Made by a program: the position numbers and the translations under genes. A DNA stretch of 64,000 nucleotides, from positions 1 through 64,000 of the forward strand of contig JAEEQP010000005.1 in assembly GCA_016285355.1 (NCBI GenBank), read 5' to 3'. The DNA comes from Bacteroidales bacterium (GTDB taxonomy: Bacteria > Bacteroidota > Bacteroidia > Bacteroidales > F082). Under the pieces are notes generated by a model, which saw nothing but the letters and a program-made list of their open reading frames with translations, was not told where the DNA came from and ran no database searches. This document shows, piece by piece, positions 44,382 to 53,590 of this stretch (its first letter is position 1; each line of letters begins with the position of its first letter).

Positions 44382-45334
44382 TATCCGAACAGCTTATGTT
44401 TGATATTCACCATGACCCGAGTCAGCAATTGATTGTTAGATTTCACACGAAAATCATTTTTATGCGACTCTATCTGGTCGTACTGCCTCCTAAAGTAAAC
44501 CATATCCTCATAGAATGGCGACATTTTGTAATAATGCCACCAAGTGTCGTTCGCAACACATTCCAATGAATTCCAGGGTTTATACACACCTGTATAATGT
44601 AAAGTAGCACGTTTAAACAGCCCATCAAAACTTATTTCGCTTTTGCCTTTCCCCCATAAAAAATTGGCAAAATGACCAGGCTGAAAATTGTATACAGATG
44701 GCAATAATTGCACCTTACCATTGCAAACGATGTTCAACACATCTTGATCGTTCATGTCATATTTAACCTTGGCATGTCGGCTTAATTCCTTTTGAATCTC
44801 ATTTTTACGCATCTGCTCAAGGTTCATCACCAAGAAACCCGCATTGAAATAATCCTGCTCGCTTTTCCCAATTCTCGCTGGTAGACTCGACTTAAAGTAG
44901 TACTTATCATCAATAGCCAAATCAAGAACTGCTGCAATCCATTCGCCATTTGGCAATGAATTTTGATACAAATCCAACAAATCCTGTTGAAAAATCATGT
45001 CGACATCGGCATATATTGCCTTAATAAACTGAGGAAATAGTGAGGGGATAGCCAATCTAAAATATGTAGCCGTAGTGATATGGCCTTCTGCAAGTCCTTC
45101 ACTTTCTTTAAATGCCTCACCGACATCGACAAATGTTATTTTGCACTGTTTCTCATCGGCAAATGCCTGCAACAACACACTTTTGTTCTCATTCGTCAAT
45201 TGTGATTGTTTGCAAAGGATGTAAACATCATAAAAAGTACCTGCTTTCGCATTCATCAACAACGAAGTGATGGTGACACCGCACTGCATCACCACGTTAT
45301 TATCAATGGCAAATATTATTGGTATTGACTTCAT
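44381..45334 (-). CDS. Glycosyltransferase family 8
   Basis: 317 residues with the GT8 (LgtC-like) pattern: PIIFAIDNNVVMQCGVTITSLL at the start, the metal-binding IYADVDMIFQQDL near residue 105, FNAGFLVMNLEQMR, NDQDVLNIV, and HYTGVYKPW near the C-terminus. It is a retaining galactosyl- or glucosyltransferase; donor specificity cannot be read. It is the only GT8 in the window. It is separated by no bases from the GT2 gene upstream and overlaps the one downstream. Confidence 0.9.
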   Translation of the reverse strand: MKSIPIIFAIDNNVVMQCGVTITSLLMNAKAGTFYDVYILCKQSQLTNENKSVLLQAFADEKQCKITFVDVGEAFKESEGLAEGHITTATYFRLAIPSLFPQFIKAIYADVDMIFQQDLLDLYQNSLPNGEWIAAVLDLAIDDKYYFKSSLPARIGKSEQDYFNAGFLVMNLEQMRKNEIQKELSRHAKVKYDMNDQDVLNIVCNGKVQLLPSVYNFQPGHFANFLWGKGKSEISFDGLFKRATLHYTGVYKPWNSLECVANDTWWHYYKMSPFYEDMVYFRRQYDQIESHKNDFRVKSNNQLLTRVMVNIKHKLFG

Positions 45335-46336
45335 TTATTCCGTGTTGGTCTTAATTGATTTCATTTTTGAATACAAACCATTAGGAATAAAAGCGCGGAT
45401 GCTTTTTTTTATACCTCTACCTATTTGAGGCAAGGAGAAACACAAATCAACAAATATTGGAGAAATATATCTGCTCAATTTGACTTTCTTCAAATACGAG
45501 TGCAAATCCTCTAATTCCTTTTTGCGTTTTTCAAATAACAAATTAAATTCAAACGAATAGTCTAATTCCAATAAAGAATTCGCTTCGGTAAACATCTTTT
45601 GATACCATTCTATCTGTTCTTCTATTGAAGCCGTTTCATTTTGCTTAAACGATGCATTATGACCTGTATTAATACGGTACGCAGACATCCTCTCACTAAA
45701 ATGAAAGCCGTACCCTCTTTGTAAAACATCATGAACCATATACGTATCAACGCATATTCCTCCAAAACGATTTGCCGATTCAAACAGTCGCGGATTCATT
45801 TGATCAAGAACTTCTTTACGAAACACTGATGTGGAAAGATTCCTAATGAAATCGTAATCAGCAATCGCATCAGACAATGAAAAGCAAAAATCCCTTGAAT
45901 AGCCATCGGACTTTGATGCCAAATAATTCTTTCTCCTCTGGTCATACTCCAACCTTGAATTCACCGTCATCACACAATCCCTATGACTCTCCAAATAATC
46001 CAAATGCTTTTTCAGCCGCATATTATCCACCCAATAATCATCACCTTCGATTATTGCCAAATAATCTCCCGTACACTTTTCAATGGCCAATTGATAATTC
46101 CTTGCAATACCAACATTTGTCTCTCTCTTTAAAAACACGAAAGGGAATGGAGACTTCTCTTGGTATGCTTTAATGAGTCCCAATGTATAGTCGGTTGAAC
46201 AATCGTCCGCGATAACGACAGACACAGACACACTCTCATCAACAACTTGCATCAAAACACTTTCAACTGCCTTGCTTACAAATCGCTCCTGATTGTACGT
46301 AATCAGCAAAACATCAACCGATACTTTGTCTTTCAT
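45335..46336 (-). CDS. Glycosyltransferase family 2
   Basis: 333 residues. VDVLLITYNQERFVSKAVESVLMQ, IADDCSTDYT and the metal-site phrase LAIIEGDDYWVDNM near residue 93 define the EGDDYW branch of GT2, frequent in Bacteroidota capsule loci. The C-terminal 100 residues are basic with a weak coiled-coil. The stop is directly followed by the GT8 gene start. Confidence 0.88.
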   Translation of the reverse strand: MKDKVSVDVLLITYNQERFVSKAVESVLMQVVDESVSVSVVIADDCSTDYTLGLIKAYQEKSPFPFVFLKRETNVGIARNYQLAIEKCTGDYLAIIEGDDYWVDNMRLKKHLDYLESHRDCVMTVNSRLEYDQRRKNYLASKSDGYSRDFCFSLSDAIADYDFIRNLSTSVFRKEVLDQMNPRLFESANRFGGICVDTYMVHDVLQRGYGFHFSERMSAYRINTGHNASFKQNETASIEEQIEWYQKMFTEANSLLELDYSFEFNLLFEKRKKELEDLHSYLKKVKLSRYISPIFVDLCFSLPQIGRGIKKSIRAFIPNGLYSKMKSIKTNTE

Positions 46337-46374
46337 ACCAAATTGGAACTATGCTTTTCCATGAATCAATGCGA

Positions 46375-47652
46375 CTAAAAAACTTTTTTATAGCCAACCA
46401 ACCAATGCTCCCTAACAATGCTACTTTTTATTTCAATGTTTTCAGAGAATGCATTAATCTTACTATTCTCATCAATATCAATTCTAAACGATAATTGTGT
46501 TTCTTCTCCTGCATAATTTCTAAGTCCCTTTTCTGCAACATCCAACAATATCACATAATCCCCCTCACTCAATGTGTTTGCTGGAATTTGGAAATGAAAC
46601 TCATATTCGCCTTTTTCCAAACTGTATCTACCATCCTTGTCATTATAATCAGCACGAGCCAATGGATGTTGAAAACTGCTCATCACGTTAAAACCCACCA
46701 CCAAATAACCTACTTTTTCATTCACTCTGATTCGGAAGAAAACATCGACCGGTGTACCTGGATAGTAATCTCTTCCAAAAGCAGGGCTAACCTTTGCCCA
46801 CAACAGATTCAATTTGTCTTGTTCCTTGGGATTAGGATTCAAGTATTCTGACTGCACAATTTGATCCGATAAATAGGTGTGAATTGTGTCTGCAGTTGTA
46901 CCACTAAACCGCACCTGACCATTCGCTAAAAGCACACCATGCTTACACAGGCGTTGCACGCTAGCCATATTATGGCTTACAAACAACACAGTCCTTCCCT
47001 CGCCCTTACTAACATCCTGCATCTTTCCAATTGCCTTCTTCTGAAATTCAGCATCGCCCACTGCCAGCACCTCATCTACCACAAGAATCTCAGGGTCGAG
47101 GTGAGCAGCTACAGCGAAACCAAGGCGTACAGTCATGCCTGAACTGTATCGCTTCACGGGAGTATCTATATAGCGTTCACAACCAGAGAAATCGACAATT
47201 TCGTCAATCTTGCTATCAATTTCTCTCTTGGTCATGCCTAAAATGGCACCATTCATATAGATATTTTCACGACCTGTCAGTTCACCATGGAACCCTGTGC
47301 CCACTTCCAAAAGACTGGCGATACGTCCTTTCGCCTTGATAGTACCCGTGGTAGGACCTGTCACCTTTGAAAGAAGTTTCAAAAGAGTGCTCTTCCCCGC
47401 TCCGTTCTTTCCTATGATGCCTAACACGTCGCCTTGTTCCACCTTGAAGTCAATGTCCTTCAAAGCCCACACATACTCACTATCGGCGGCCTTGGAGCGG
47501 TCGTTTACCGAGCCAACTTTCATGAAAGGGTCTTCCTTGTGGAGGATGTTCATCGTCCACCACCGTTTTAAATCGTTGCTCAATGTCCCGCTTGAGACCA
47601 AACCCAAACGATAAAGCTTGCTAACATTATTGAATTCTATTGCTGTTGACAT
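46375..47652 (-). CDS. wzt: Wzt-like ABC transporter ATPase for polysaccharide export
   Basis: 425 residues. The ATPase half has Walker A GIIGKNGAGKSTLLKLL near residue 82, the signature YSSGMTVRLGFAVAAH, Walker B ILVVDEVLAVGD, and the switch histidine in VLFVSHNMAS. The C-terminal half (about residues 255-425) is a beta-rich Wzt-type carbohydrate-recognition domain. Such proteins power export of a finished glycan, recognising its end modification. A matching Wzm permease gene is normally adjacent, but none is found here or anywhere in the window. It may lie upstream of 64000, or the protein may pair with a permease encoded elsewhere. Confidence 0.9.
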   Translation of the reverse strand: MSTAIEFNNVSKLYRLGLVSSGTLSNDLKRWWTMNILHKEDPFMKVGSVNDRSKAADSEYVWALKDIDFKVEQGDVLGIIGKNGAGKSTLLKLLSKVTGPTTGTIKAKGRIASLLEVGTGFHGELTGRENIYMNGAILGMTKREIDSKIDEIVDFSGCERYIDTPVKRYSSGMTVRLGFAVAAHLDPEILVVDEVLAVGDAEFQKKAIGKMQDVSKGEGRTVLFVSHNMASVQRLCKHGVLLANGQVRFSGTTADTIHTYLSDQIVQSEYLNPNPKEQDKLNLLWAKVSPAFGRDYYPGTPVDVFFRIRVNEKVGYLVVGFNVMSSFQHPLARADYNDKDGRYSLEKGEYEFHFQIPANTLSEGDYVILLDVAEKGLRNYAGEETQLSFRIDIDENSKINAFSENIEIKSSIVREHWLVGYKKVF

Positions 47653-47660
47653 AGTGCATT

Positions 47661-48659
47661 TTATGCTATTAGTTTAAGTATCTTATCCATACCACGCACC
47701 CAAATGCGGTTTGTATATGGATTCGTTTTGTGCAAATATCCAAGTAACAGTTTATGAAACAAATTTCTAGGGTCTTTTAAGCCATTTCTCTTCATCCAAT
47801 CCTCATCCCATATATCAAGGAGCGCATACTTTTTCATACCATCCTTTTGGAAACATCTTATTATTTCAGATGTGTAATGCTCCCCATCATCATTCAAGTT
47901 TACATAATCCCAAATATTCAGTCCGTTCTTTTCATAAAAACGAAATATATCTTGAGGCACCTCAATATATTCCAACTCCTCTTCGTGATGATATTGTCTA
48001 AATAAAGTGACCTTACTTTTTTTAGGGTTTTTCTCAATTTCTGTAACCTGACAGAATCTATCCTTATTCCTCTGCCTTAACCGATGAGCGCGAGCCAAAT
48101 GGATTGAATAGAAGTCGTTTAGGAGAAACTCATGGTTTTTGTCGGCTTTAGGCGACCATTGCAATCTCCATTCATGAATGGAATCATCTGAGAACACGCC
48201 TTCCCAAAAGGCCTCTGACTCATGTACGCACCAATAATAATACTGACATACAGTGTATTTTGAAATATCATTTCGTTTCAAATTCATCCACCGCCAACAA
48301 AACGAATCACCGGGTTCTGAATTCATTATCTTCTTCCAATCGTTTGTATCCACGAAATCACCAGTAAGGAACTCGTCTGCATCCAACGCAAACAATAACT
48401 TATCCCCATCAATTTTTCTAGCTGCCTCAAATAGAAGTCTTTTTGTTGCAGCCTGATCCATCACTTTTCTGTGATCGTCAATCAAAATCACTTTTGGATA
48501 TTCCTGCGCAATTTCACGGCTGCCATCGGTTGACATCCTGTCAACGATAATAATATAGTCTGCCCATAAAGAAGTGGCTTCCAAAAAAGCCCGAAGTACC
48601 CACGCATCGTTGCGGACTTGGGTCATGACGACAATTAAAGGATGAGATTTTGTTTCCAT
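47661..48659 (-). CDS. Glycosyltransferase family 2-like (Glyco_tranf_2_4 type)
   Basis: 332 residues from the ATG at 48659; a TTG three codons earlier is less likely. LIVVMTQVRNDAWVLRAFLEA, IIVDRMSTDGSREIA and the DxD site LLFALDADEFLTGD near residue 93 match the Glyco_tranf_2_4 family. The middle has a W-rich segment (FCWRWMNLKRND) and a metal-binding-like IHLARAHRLRQRNKDR. It precedes the Wzt-like gene by 8 bases, so it may act late in chain assembly or capping. Confidence 0.82.
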   Translation of the reverse strand: METKSHPLIVVMTQVRNDAWVLRAFLEATSLWADYIIIVDRMSTDGSREIAQEYPKVILIDDHRKVMDQAATKRLLFEAARKIDGDKLLFALDADEFLTGDFVDTNDWKKIMNSEPGDSFCWRWMNLKRNDISKYTVCQYYYWCVHESEAFWEGVFSDDSIHEWRLQWSPKADKNHEFLLNDFYSIHLARAHRLRQRNKDRFCQVTEIEKNPKKSKVTLFRQYHHEEELEYIEVPQDIFRFYEKNGLNIWDYVNLNDDGEHYTSEIIRCFQKDGMKKYALLDIWDEDWMKRNGLKDPRNLFHKLLLGYLHKTNPYTNRIWVRGMDKILKLIA

Positions 48660-48698
48660 TATATTCAAAAAGAATAAATAAATGGCACCTCCATCATA

Positions 48699-49655
48699 TT
48701 ACCTATACAATACGACCTTTACCAATGCCTTTATTAGCCTCTTAAACGCCAAAATTTTTGGTAGTTTGTTTGGATATTGATCTCTATATATTCTTTGATT
48801 CTCTTCATAATACTCATAACCGGTTCCTATAAAATCAAAATGCAAAGCTTCTGACATCAATTGTCCATTAAACTTTTGCTTAATATAGTCTGGCACAGAA
48901 CGAAAATTCTGGCTACTTTCATCAAAACCAATATTCTTTACCAAAGACACTGTAGGCATAATCTGATCTTGATCATTGATAATACATAATATTGTATTAA
49001 CCATATCTATAACAATACCATCCCAACGATTATGACAACAATTCAAAAAGTAAATTGCTTTTTCAATGCCAGCTCTCCGATATACCTTCAGAAATGTTTT
49101 TAACGACAACCTTTTTCTAAATTCTTCATAAGTCATTGCACGTAACTTTGACTTCCACAAGCCCAAACCCCATCCACAGATATCAACATTTTGCTTAAAA
49201 AATGTATTCTCGTCATGTTTTATATCGGCAAAATAACGATACCCGCAAAGAGCAAATACACTATCGTCATCTTTATACCGCTCAAATCCTTTATTCATAT
49301 ATTCAAGGAAAGCGGGAGAAAATATATTATCATCTTCCGTAATAATAAACCGATCATGACTCTTTATTATATCATTAAGCAAACATGATAGATTTCCCTT
49401 GTCTCCTGGATTCCAAATCCCATAGTTTTCCTCTCGCTTGATAAGATGAAGTTTTTTAAAGCCCATATTACCGCAGTTTTCAAGGAACTCCTTATTTTTC
49501 TCCCAGCCTTCCACATATTTTTCCGAGGGAGGATAATCTAATGCCACATATACCTCCGTCTGGTCAGCCCATGAACAGCGTGACAATGATTCCAAACACT
49601 TCTTTAAATGTTCGTAACGATTTAATGTCGGAATTAATATTGGGGCTAATTCCAT
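48699..49655 (-). CDS. Glycosyltransferase, GNT-I/GT2-like with EDD motif
   Basis: 318 residues. APILIPTLNRYEHLKKCLESLS at the start and the metal site FIITEDDNIFSPAFLEYMNKGFERYKDDDS near residue 95 match the enzyme at 38712-39641. GWGLGLWKSKLRAMTYEEF is the W-rich acceptor-side segment. It is a probable inverting sugar transferase. A decayed region (49656-50140) precedes it in the direction of transcription. Confidence 0.8.
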   Translation of the reverse strand: MELAPILIPTLNRYEHLKKCLESLSRCSWADQTEVYVALDYPPSEKYVEGWEKNKEFLENCGNMGFKKLHLIKREENYGIWNPGDKGNLSCLLNDIIKSHDRFIITEDDNIFSPAFLEYMNKGFERYKDDDSVFALCGYRYFADIKHDENTFFKQNVDICGWGLGLWKSKLRAMTYEEFRKRLSLKTFLKVYRRAGIEKAIYFLNCCHNRWDGIVIDMVNTILCIINDQDQIMPTVSLVKNIGFDESSQNFRSVPDYIKQKFNGQLMSEALHFDFIGTGYEYYEENQRIYRDQYPNKLPKILAFKRLIKALVKVVLYR

Positions 49656-49678
49656 AATTAATTTGATGTAATGTTCCT

Positions 49679-49870
49679 TTAATGTATCACGTAGTTTTTT
49701 GGGGGCGGGACTTCTCGTCTGATCTCAAAATATTCGGTTTTCCACCATGGTGCGAGCACATAAACGTAACCCATTGTCCCAGAAATCACCAGTTCACTTT
49801 CTGCTTTCACACCTCTACCCACCTTTATTGAAGCCACAGCATGCGGATAAAGAAAGCAATTTTGTTTTAT
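49679..49870 (-). pseudogene. C-terminal fragment of a Gfo/Idh/MocA-like oxidoreductase (relic)
   Basis: An open stretch of 63 codons without a start, bounded by TAA on both sides, reads VASIKVGRGVKAESELVISG, then GYVYVLAPWWKTEYFEIR, then a stop. The sheet phrase ending in APWWKTEYFEIR is, as I recall it, typical of the C-terminal domain of Gfo/Idh/MocA-type sugar dehydrogenases of capsule loci. Nothing of the N-terminal NAD-binding domain remains in the gap 49656-50140, so this is a leftover from gene loss or recombination. Family assignment rests on pattern memory. Confidence 0.5.
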
Positions 49871-49954
49871 TTATGCTTTGACACCAGATTTGATTGAACT
49901 TCAGTATTCATTTTAGTATTGTAAATTATTGAGGCCATAGTCAAGAAGCTATTC

Positions 49955-50077
49955 TCACAAGACATAAGGAAACACTTCCTTCAGTTTCAATTGCATCACA
50001 AAGTCATTCATGGCATTAGTGATATAGTTTTCATGGTTGTATGCCTGCATATTGTATGAACCAAAAACTCCATTTCT
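49955..50077 (-). pseudogene. Unrecognised coding remnant
   Basis: A 40-codon stretch with no start of its own reads RNGVFGSYNMQAYNHENYIT and continues NAMNDFVMQLKLKEVFPYVL to a TGA. The protein-like composition suggests a former gene, but I do not recognise the family. Together with the fragment at 49679-49870 it accounts for most of the 485-base gap 49656-50140; the remainder (49871-49954 and 50078-50140) shows no support for a gene or a hairpin. Confidence 0.35.
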
Positions 50078-50140
50078 CTACCCATAGATAAAAGCTCTTA
50101 AACCAAATAAATAATAGTGATACTCAAAAGACTATGTTCG

Positions 50141-51307
50141 CTATACCAACGACTCAAAAAATTCATTCCACAAAGCCATTTTGTAGTTCCATCCCCTTTC
50201 CATAATAACCTTAACCACTTCCCGAGGAAGAGCTTCTATCTGGTTGTTATATGCCTTTTTTATACATTCACCTAGATTCTCCAAATTATCAACAGGAAAA
50301 TAACAAGAGGGTTTGTATTTTTCCATATAGGCATATCTTATCCATGCCCCATGCACAACTTTCTTGTTGCATGCAACATATTCCATCACACATCTTGAGC
50401 CGGCATCCGTGGTTTGGACATGTACGAAAATGTCCGTGGCCATTCTCAACTTCAACAAATCCAACATATCCAGATGCTCCTCCACTGCAACGAAATCCAA
50501 ACCTAGTTCCTTACATTTCTCTTTCAGGGATTCAGTGTATTCGTCGCTCCATGTTGTCCTCCCATAAGTAAAAGGAAACAATAACACCAAATTATCGGGC
50601 AGTTGATTCCTGACACTATAAACTGCATCTATGATATCCTCATGCCTTTGTTCTCGTTGCGTATTGTAGCCGCAAGTAATCACATACTTATTACATAATC
50701 CAAATCTATCCTTGGCTTCTTCTGTTGTAACCTTGCTAGAGTTTTCTTGAATAAAGTCAAAAAATTCTCCTCCCCAGCCCAATTTAACCATTTTTTCAGG
50801 ATTCACTTTAAACTTTTCCATCATGCACTGTCCAATCTGCGAATCTTTGCTGACAGTAACGTATTTTGCCACAGAATAAATCTGGCCTAATTCTTTTATT
50901 GACTTCTCATTTTCCACACGCAACACATCACTACCCCAAGGAGTAATCACAATGTTTTTTGTCATCATTTTTATAAACGGCATCGCAAATTTAATATGGC
51001 GATTGGGGAAATGAATATCCACAATATCGTAATGACCTCTCAAAAGTAAACCGAAGAATTCAAAACAATAGTATAGGACATTCATCAACATAACAAAATA
51101 CCGAAGTTTTATTCTACCGTTATAGGTTCTATGCTGAACGACCCGAATAACCACACCATCCAACTCACTGCGATCGTCATCTGATATAGGTGATGTAACC
51201 AATGAAATCTCCACAAGAGGGTTCTTCTTTTTTAGATTAATAACGAACTCCTTGATATGCCCAAAATAACATTCAATACCAATAACCAGAATGTTGTATT
51301 TCTTCAC
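50141..51307 (-). CDS. Glycosyltransferase family 4
   Basis: 388 residues, GT-B fold. NILVIGIECYFGHIKEFVINLK opens the N-terminal domain, VDIHFPNRHIKFAMPFI lies near residue 95, and FVHVQTTDAGSRCVMEYVACNKKVVHG holds the donor-site region. The usual E-x7-E is altered here, with SRCVMEY in place of the first glutamate, so activity is likely but not certain. It is followed by a decayed stretch and preceded by the nucleotidyltransferase gene at a 12-base distance. Confidence 0.78.
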   Translation of the reverse strand: MKKYNILVIGIECYFGHIKEFVINLKKKNPLVEISLVTSPISDDDRSELDGVVIRVVQHRTYNGRIKLRYFVMLMNVLYYCFEFFGLLLRGHYDIVDIHFPNRHIKFAMPFIKMMTKNIVITPWGSDVLRVENEKSIKELGQIYSVAKYVTVSKDSQIGQCMMEKFKVNPEKMVKLGWGGEFFDFIQENSSKVTTEEAKDRFGLCNKYVITCGYNTQREQRHEDIIDAVYSVRNQLPDNLVLLFPFTYGRTTWSDEYTESLKEKCKELGLDFVAVEEHLDMLDLLKLRMATDIFVHVQTTDAGSRCVMEYVACNKKVVHGAWIRYAYMEKYKPSCYFPVDNLENLGECIKKAYNNQIEALPREVVKVIMERGWNYKMALWNEFFESLV

Positions 51308-51319
51308 AATAGCAATCTT

Positions 51320-52372
51320 TTATAACACATCTATCATTTTCAAGTATTCAGGCCATTCGCCCATATCTTTCCATGCATGCTCGCTTACAGGGAAACAACC
51401 CACACGACCGCCTCGGTTTTTAATCTTTTCCATTAGCTGAGTGATGTGGAAGAACTCACCTTCAGGAATTTCGGCGATGCATTCCGGATTCAGGATATAG
51501 ACACCCGTGTTAATCATATAAGTCACTTCAGGTTTTTCTTTCAAGGCGGTCATTAAGCCATCTTCACCCGTTTCAATCACGCCGTATGGAATACGAAAAC
51601 TCTTCACGGCAGTGACAATCGTCAAGTCATTGTGATTATCGCAATGATAGTCATAAACATCACGCATGTCCTGGTCAATGACAATGTCACAATTGCTGAC
51701 AAAAAATGGGGTGTTTATCTTGCCTTTCAATAACGACACACTGCCAATGGTACCCAGTGGTTTGATCTCCTCAAAAAATTCAATATCATACTTATGCTCC
51801 AATTGGTCAAGATAGAAGCGCATCATATCGCTCTTATAATTGACAGACATATAGAACTTCCTACAACCAATAGCTTCGAAATGGTCCATGATTTCCTCAA
51901 GGATGGTCTTGTCGCCTATAGGAACCAAGGGCTTGGGGATGACATTGGTGATAGGTTTAAGACGAGTGCCTTTGCCGCCAGCCATAATCACTACTGGCAA
52001 ATCTATCTTTTCACGAATTTGCGACTCATTTTTTTCAAAAAGGTCTTTCCAAAAAACGACGTCAACAAGTTCTCCTTTGTCATCCAACACAGGCATGCAC
52101 TCTGCCCTCAAACGGAACATCTTATTACGAATATCTTCTATGTCATCACCCACATATGCAAATTTCTTCTCCCGACTTACAACATCTGCAATAGAAGAAT
52201 CCAACGATATATTCTTAACAATAGCACGCTGAATATCACCAATGGTCAATATACTGACAAAATGCGATTCTTCAAAAACAAACAGCATCTTCACTTGCTG
52301 CTCATCCATTTGCTTAAGGGCTACAAGCAAACTGTTGTCTATGCTTATTTTTCTTTTTTCAAGAGATTCCAT
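51320..52372 (-). CDS. CBS-domain nucleotidyltransferase (PtmE-like sugar-1-phosphate guanylyltransferase type)
   Basis: 350 residues from the ATG at 52372 (MESLEKRKISIDNSLLVALK); the frame runs 35 codons further upstream without domain content. Residues 8-118 form a CBS pair. The nucleotidyltransferase domain follows with VVIMAGGKGTRLKPITNVIPKPLVPIGDK near residue 125 and FFVSNCDIVIDQD near residue 221. The same CBS-plus-transferase layout is found in PtmE of legionaminic-acid pathways, which makes a GDP-amino sugar. Here a GDP- or related NDP-sugar is likely. The 194-base gap upstream (52373-52566) contains TACCTTTC on the minus strand at 52494-52501, a weak match to a -7 element. Confidence 0.8.
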   Translation of the reverse strand: MESLEKRKISIDNSLLVALKQMDEQQVKMLFVFEESHFVSILTIGDIQRAIVKNISLDSSIADVVSREKKFAYVGDDIEDIRNKMFRLRAECMPVLDDKGELVDVVFWKDLFEKNESQIREKIDLPVVIMAGGKGTRLKPITNVIPKPLVPIGDKTILEEIMDHFEAIGCRKFYMSVNYKSDMMRFYLDQLEHKYDIEFFEEIKPLGTIGSVSLLKGKINTPFFVSNCDIVIDQDMRDVYDYHCDNHNDLTIVTAVKSFRIPYGVIETGEDGLMTALKEKPEVTYMINTGVYILNPECIAEIPEGEFFHITQLMEKIKNRGGRVGCFPVSEHAWKDMGEWPEYLKMIDVL

Positions 52373-52566
52373 ATTTACTTTGCATAGCGTAATTACGAGA
52401 GAATAGTGACACAGGCACCTTCCACATTTTTTCAAAACCAGAAAGAATGACTTCCGCGACTTATGTGAAAACGACACTTACCATAAAAAAGCGAAAGGTA
52501 TCGTCACACATTGCATACGTGTTTAAATGTAAAACACTTCGTAGATAATCTCCATTACTCGTAGCA

Positions 52567-52785
52567 TTAACCCATGAAGTCAAGGATATCCTGAATGGTC
52601 TTGAACTCTCGAATCCGCTCACCAGTAAGCTTCTTGCCACATTTCTCGTCCATCATAACGATGAGCGACAATTTTGCCATCGAGTCGTACTCGGCAATCT
52701 CATCAAGTTCCATTTCAGGCTTCAAAGAGCCACCATCCAGCTCAAGCATATCCTCAAGCATTGCAATTTTTTCTTCGTTTGCCAT
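52567..52785 (-). CDS. Acyl carrier protein (second copy)
   Basis: 72 residues, acidic. The phosphopantetheine serine is in EYDSMAKLSLIVMMDE near residue 35. The size and the four-helix pattern fit a stand-alone carrier protein. It follows the FabG-like gene by 45 bases and is the last gene of the acyl module before the nucleotidyltransferase. Housekeeping AcpP normally has a DSLD motif and sits with fab genes, so this is a dedicated carrier. Confidence 0.88.
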   Translation of the reverse strand: MANEEKIAMLEDMLELDGGSLKPEMELDEIAEYDSMAKLSLIVMMDEKCGKKLTGERIREFKTIQDILDFMG

Positions 52786-52830
52786 TTTTAATAATTTATT
52801 ATGTGTATTTGTTATTGATTTACTTTTATC

Positions 52831-53580
52831 TTAGCAGGACATTTTTCCTCCATCAACATTCACAATTGTCCCTGTAATTTTCCGAGCTTTGTCGCTCAAC
52901 AAAAAAAGAACCATATTAGCAATATCCTCTGGCGTACATTCACCAAGGTATTGACGTAATCTGTTGAGTCGGTTTTCATCACTTAGATTTAAATAGGTTT
53001 CTGCTTCTTCTATCATCGAGGTACAAGTACCACCTGGTGCAACATTATTCACACGAATACCTTTTACACCAAGTTCTTTTGCAATAGTCCGCATCGAAGC
53101 ATCCATGGCACCTTTTGATGCACTATATGCAGTTCGGGATTGCCTGCCATACTGTGAGGCTATTGATGATATTCCAACTATACTTAATCCATCATTGTAA
53201 CATCCTTTTTTCGTTATACAACGAATCATTTCTACAAATGAAAAAAAGTTCACATTCATGACATTTAGCATAAATGGATACTTTGAAAGTTTTAATGGTC
53301 TCACATCTCCTACACCTGCCGAATGGACTAATCCGTCCACAGGACCGCACGTTGAGATTATTTGAGAAACACAAGATTCTATTGTTTCCACTTGTCCGAA
53401 GTCACATAAATAATACCGATGACCCGTACCATCTAGTTTTTCCATTTGATTACGTAGTTTTTCTTTACTACGTCCTATCATAATAACAACTGCTCCTTCC
53501 ACCGCCAAAGCCTCACAAATTGCACCACCTATACCTCCACTAGCTCCTGCAACGATGATTTTTTTATTTTCAAAATCCAT
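52831..53580 (-). CDS. FabG-like 3-oxoacyl-ACP reductase (SDR)
   Basis: 249 residues. The cofactor loop GASGGIGGAI, the HSAGVG strand, the catalytic serine in VGISSIASQ, and the YSASKGAMDA catalytic Tyr-x3-Lys are all intact. VNNVAPGGTCTSM and the C-terminal ITGTIVNVDGG are FabG-like. With the KAS III-like synthase and two carrier proteins nearby it probably reduces a carrier-bound 3-keto group to a 3-hydroxy group. It lies 10 bases after the second SDR gene. Confidence 0.87.
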   Translation of the reverse strand: MDFENKKIIVAGASGGIGGAICEALAVEGAVVIMIGRSKEKLRNQMEKLDGTGHRYYLCDFGQVETIESCVSQIISTCGPVDGLVHSAGVGDVRPLKLSKYPFMLNVMNVNFFSFVEMIRCITKKGCYNDGLSIVGISSIASQYGRQSRTAYSASKGAMDASMRTIAKELGVKGIRVNNVAPGGTCTSMIEEAETYLNLSDENRLNRLRQYLGECTPEDIANMVLFLLSDKARKITGTIVNVDGGKMSC

Positions 53581-53590
53581 TTTTTAGTCC

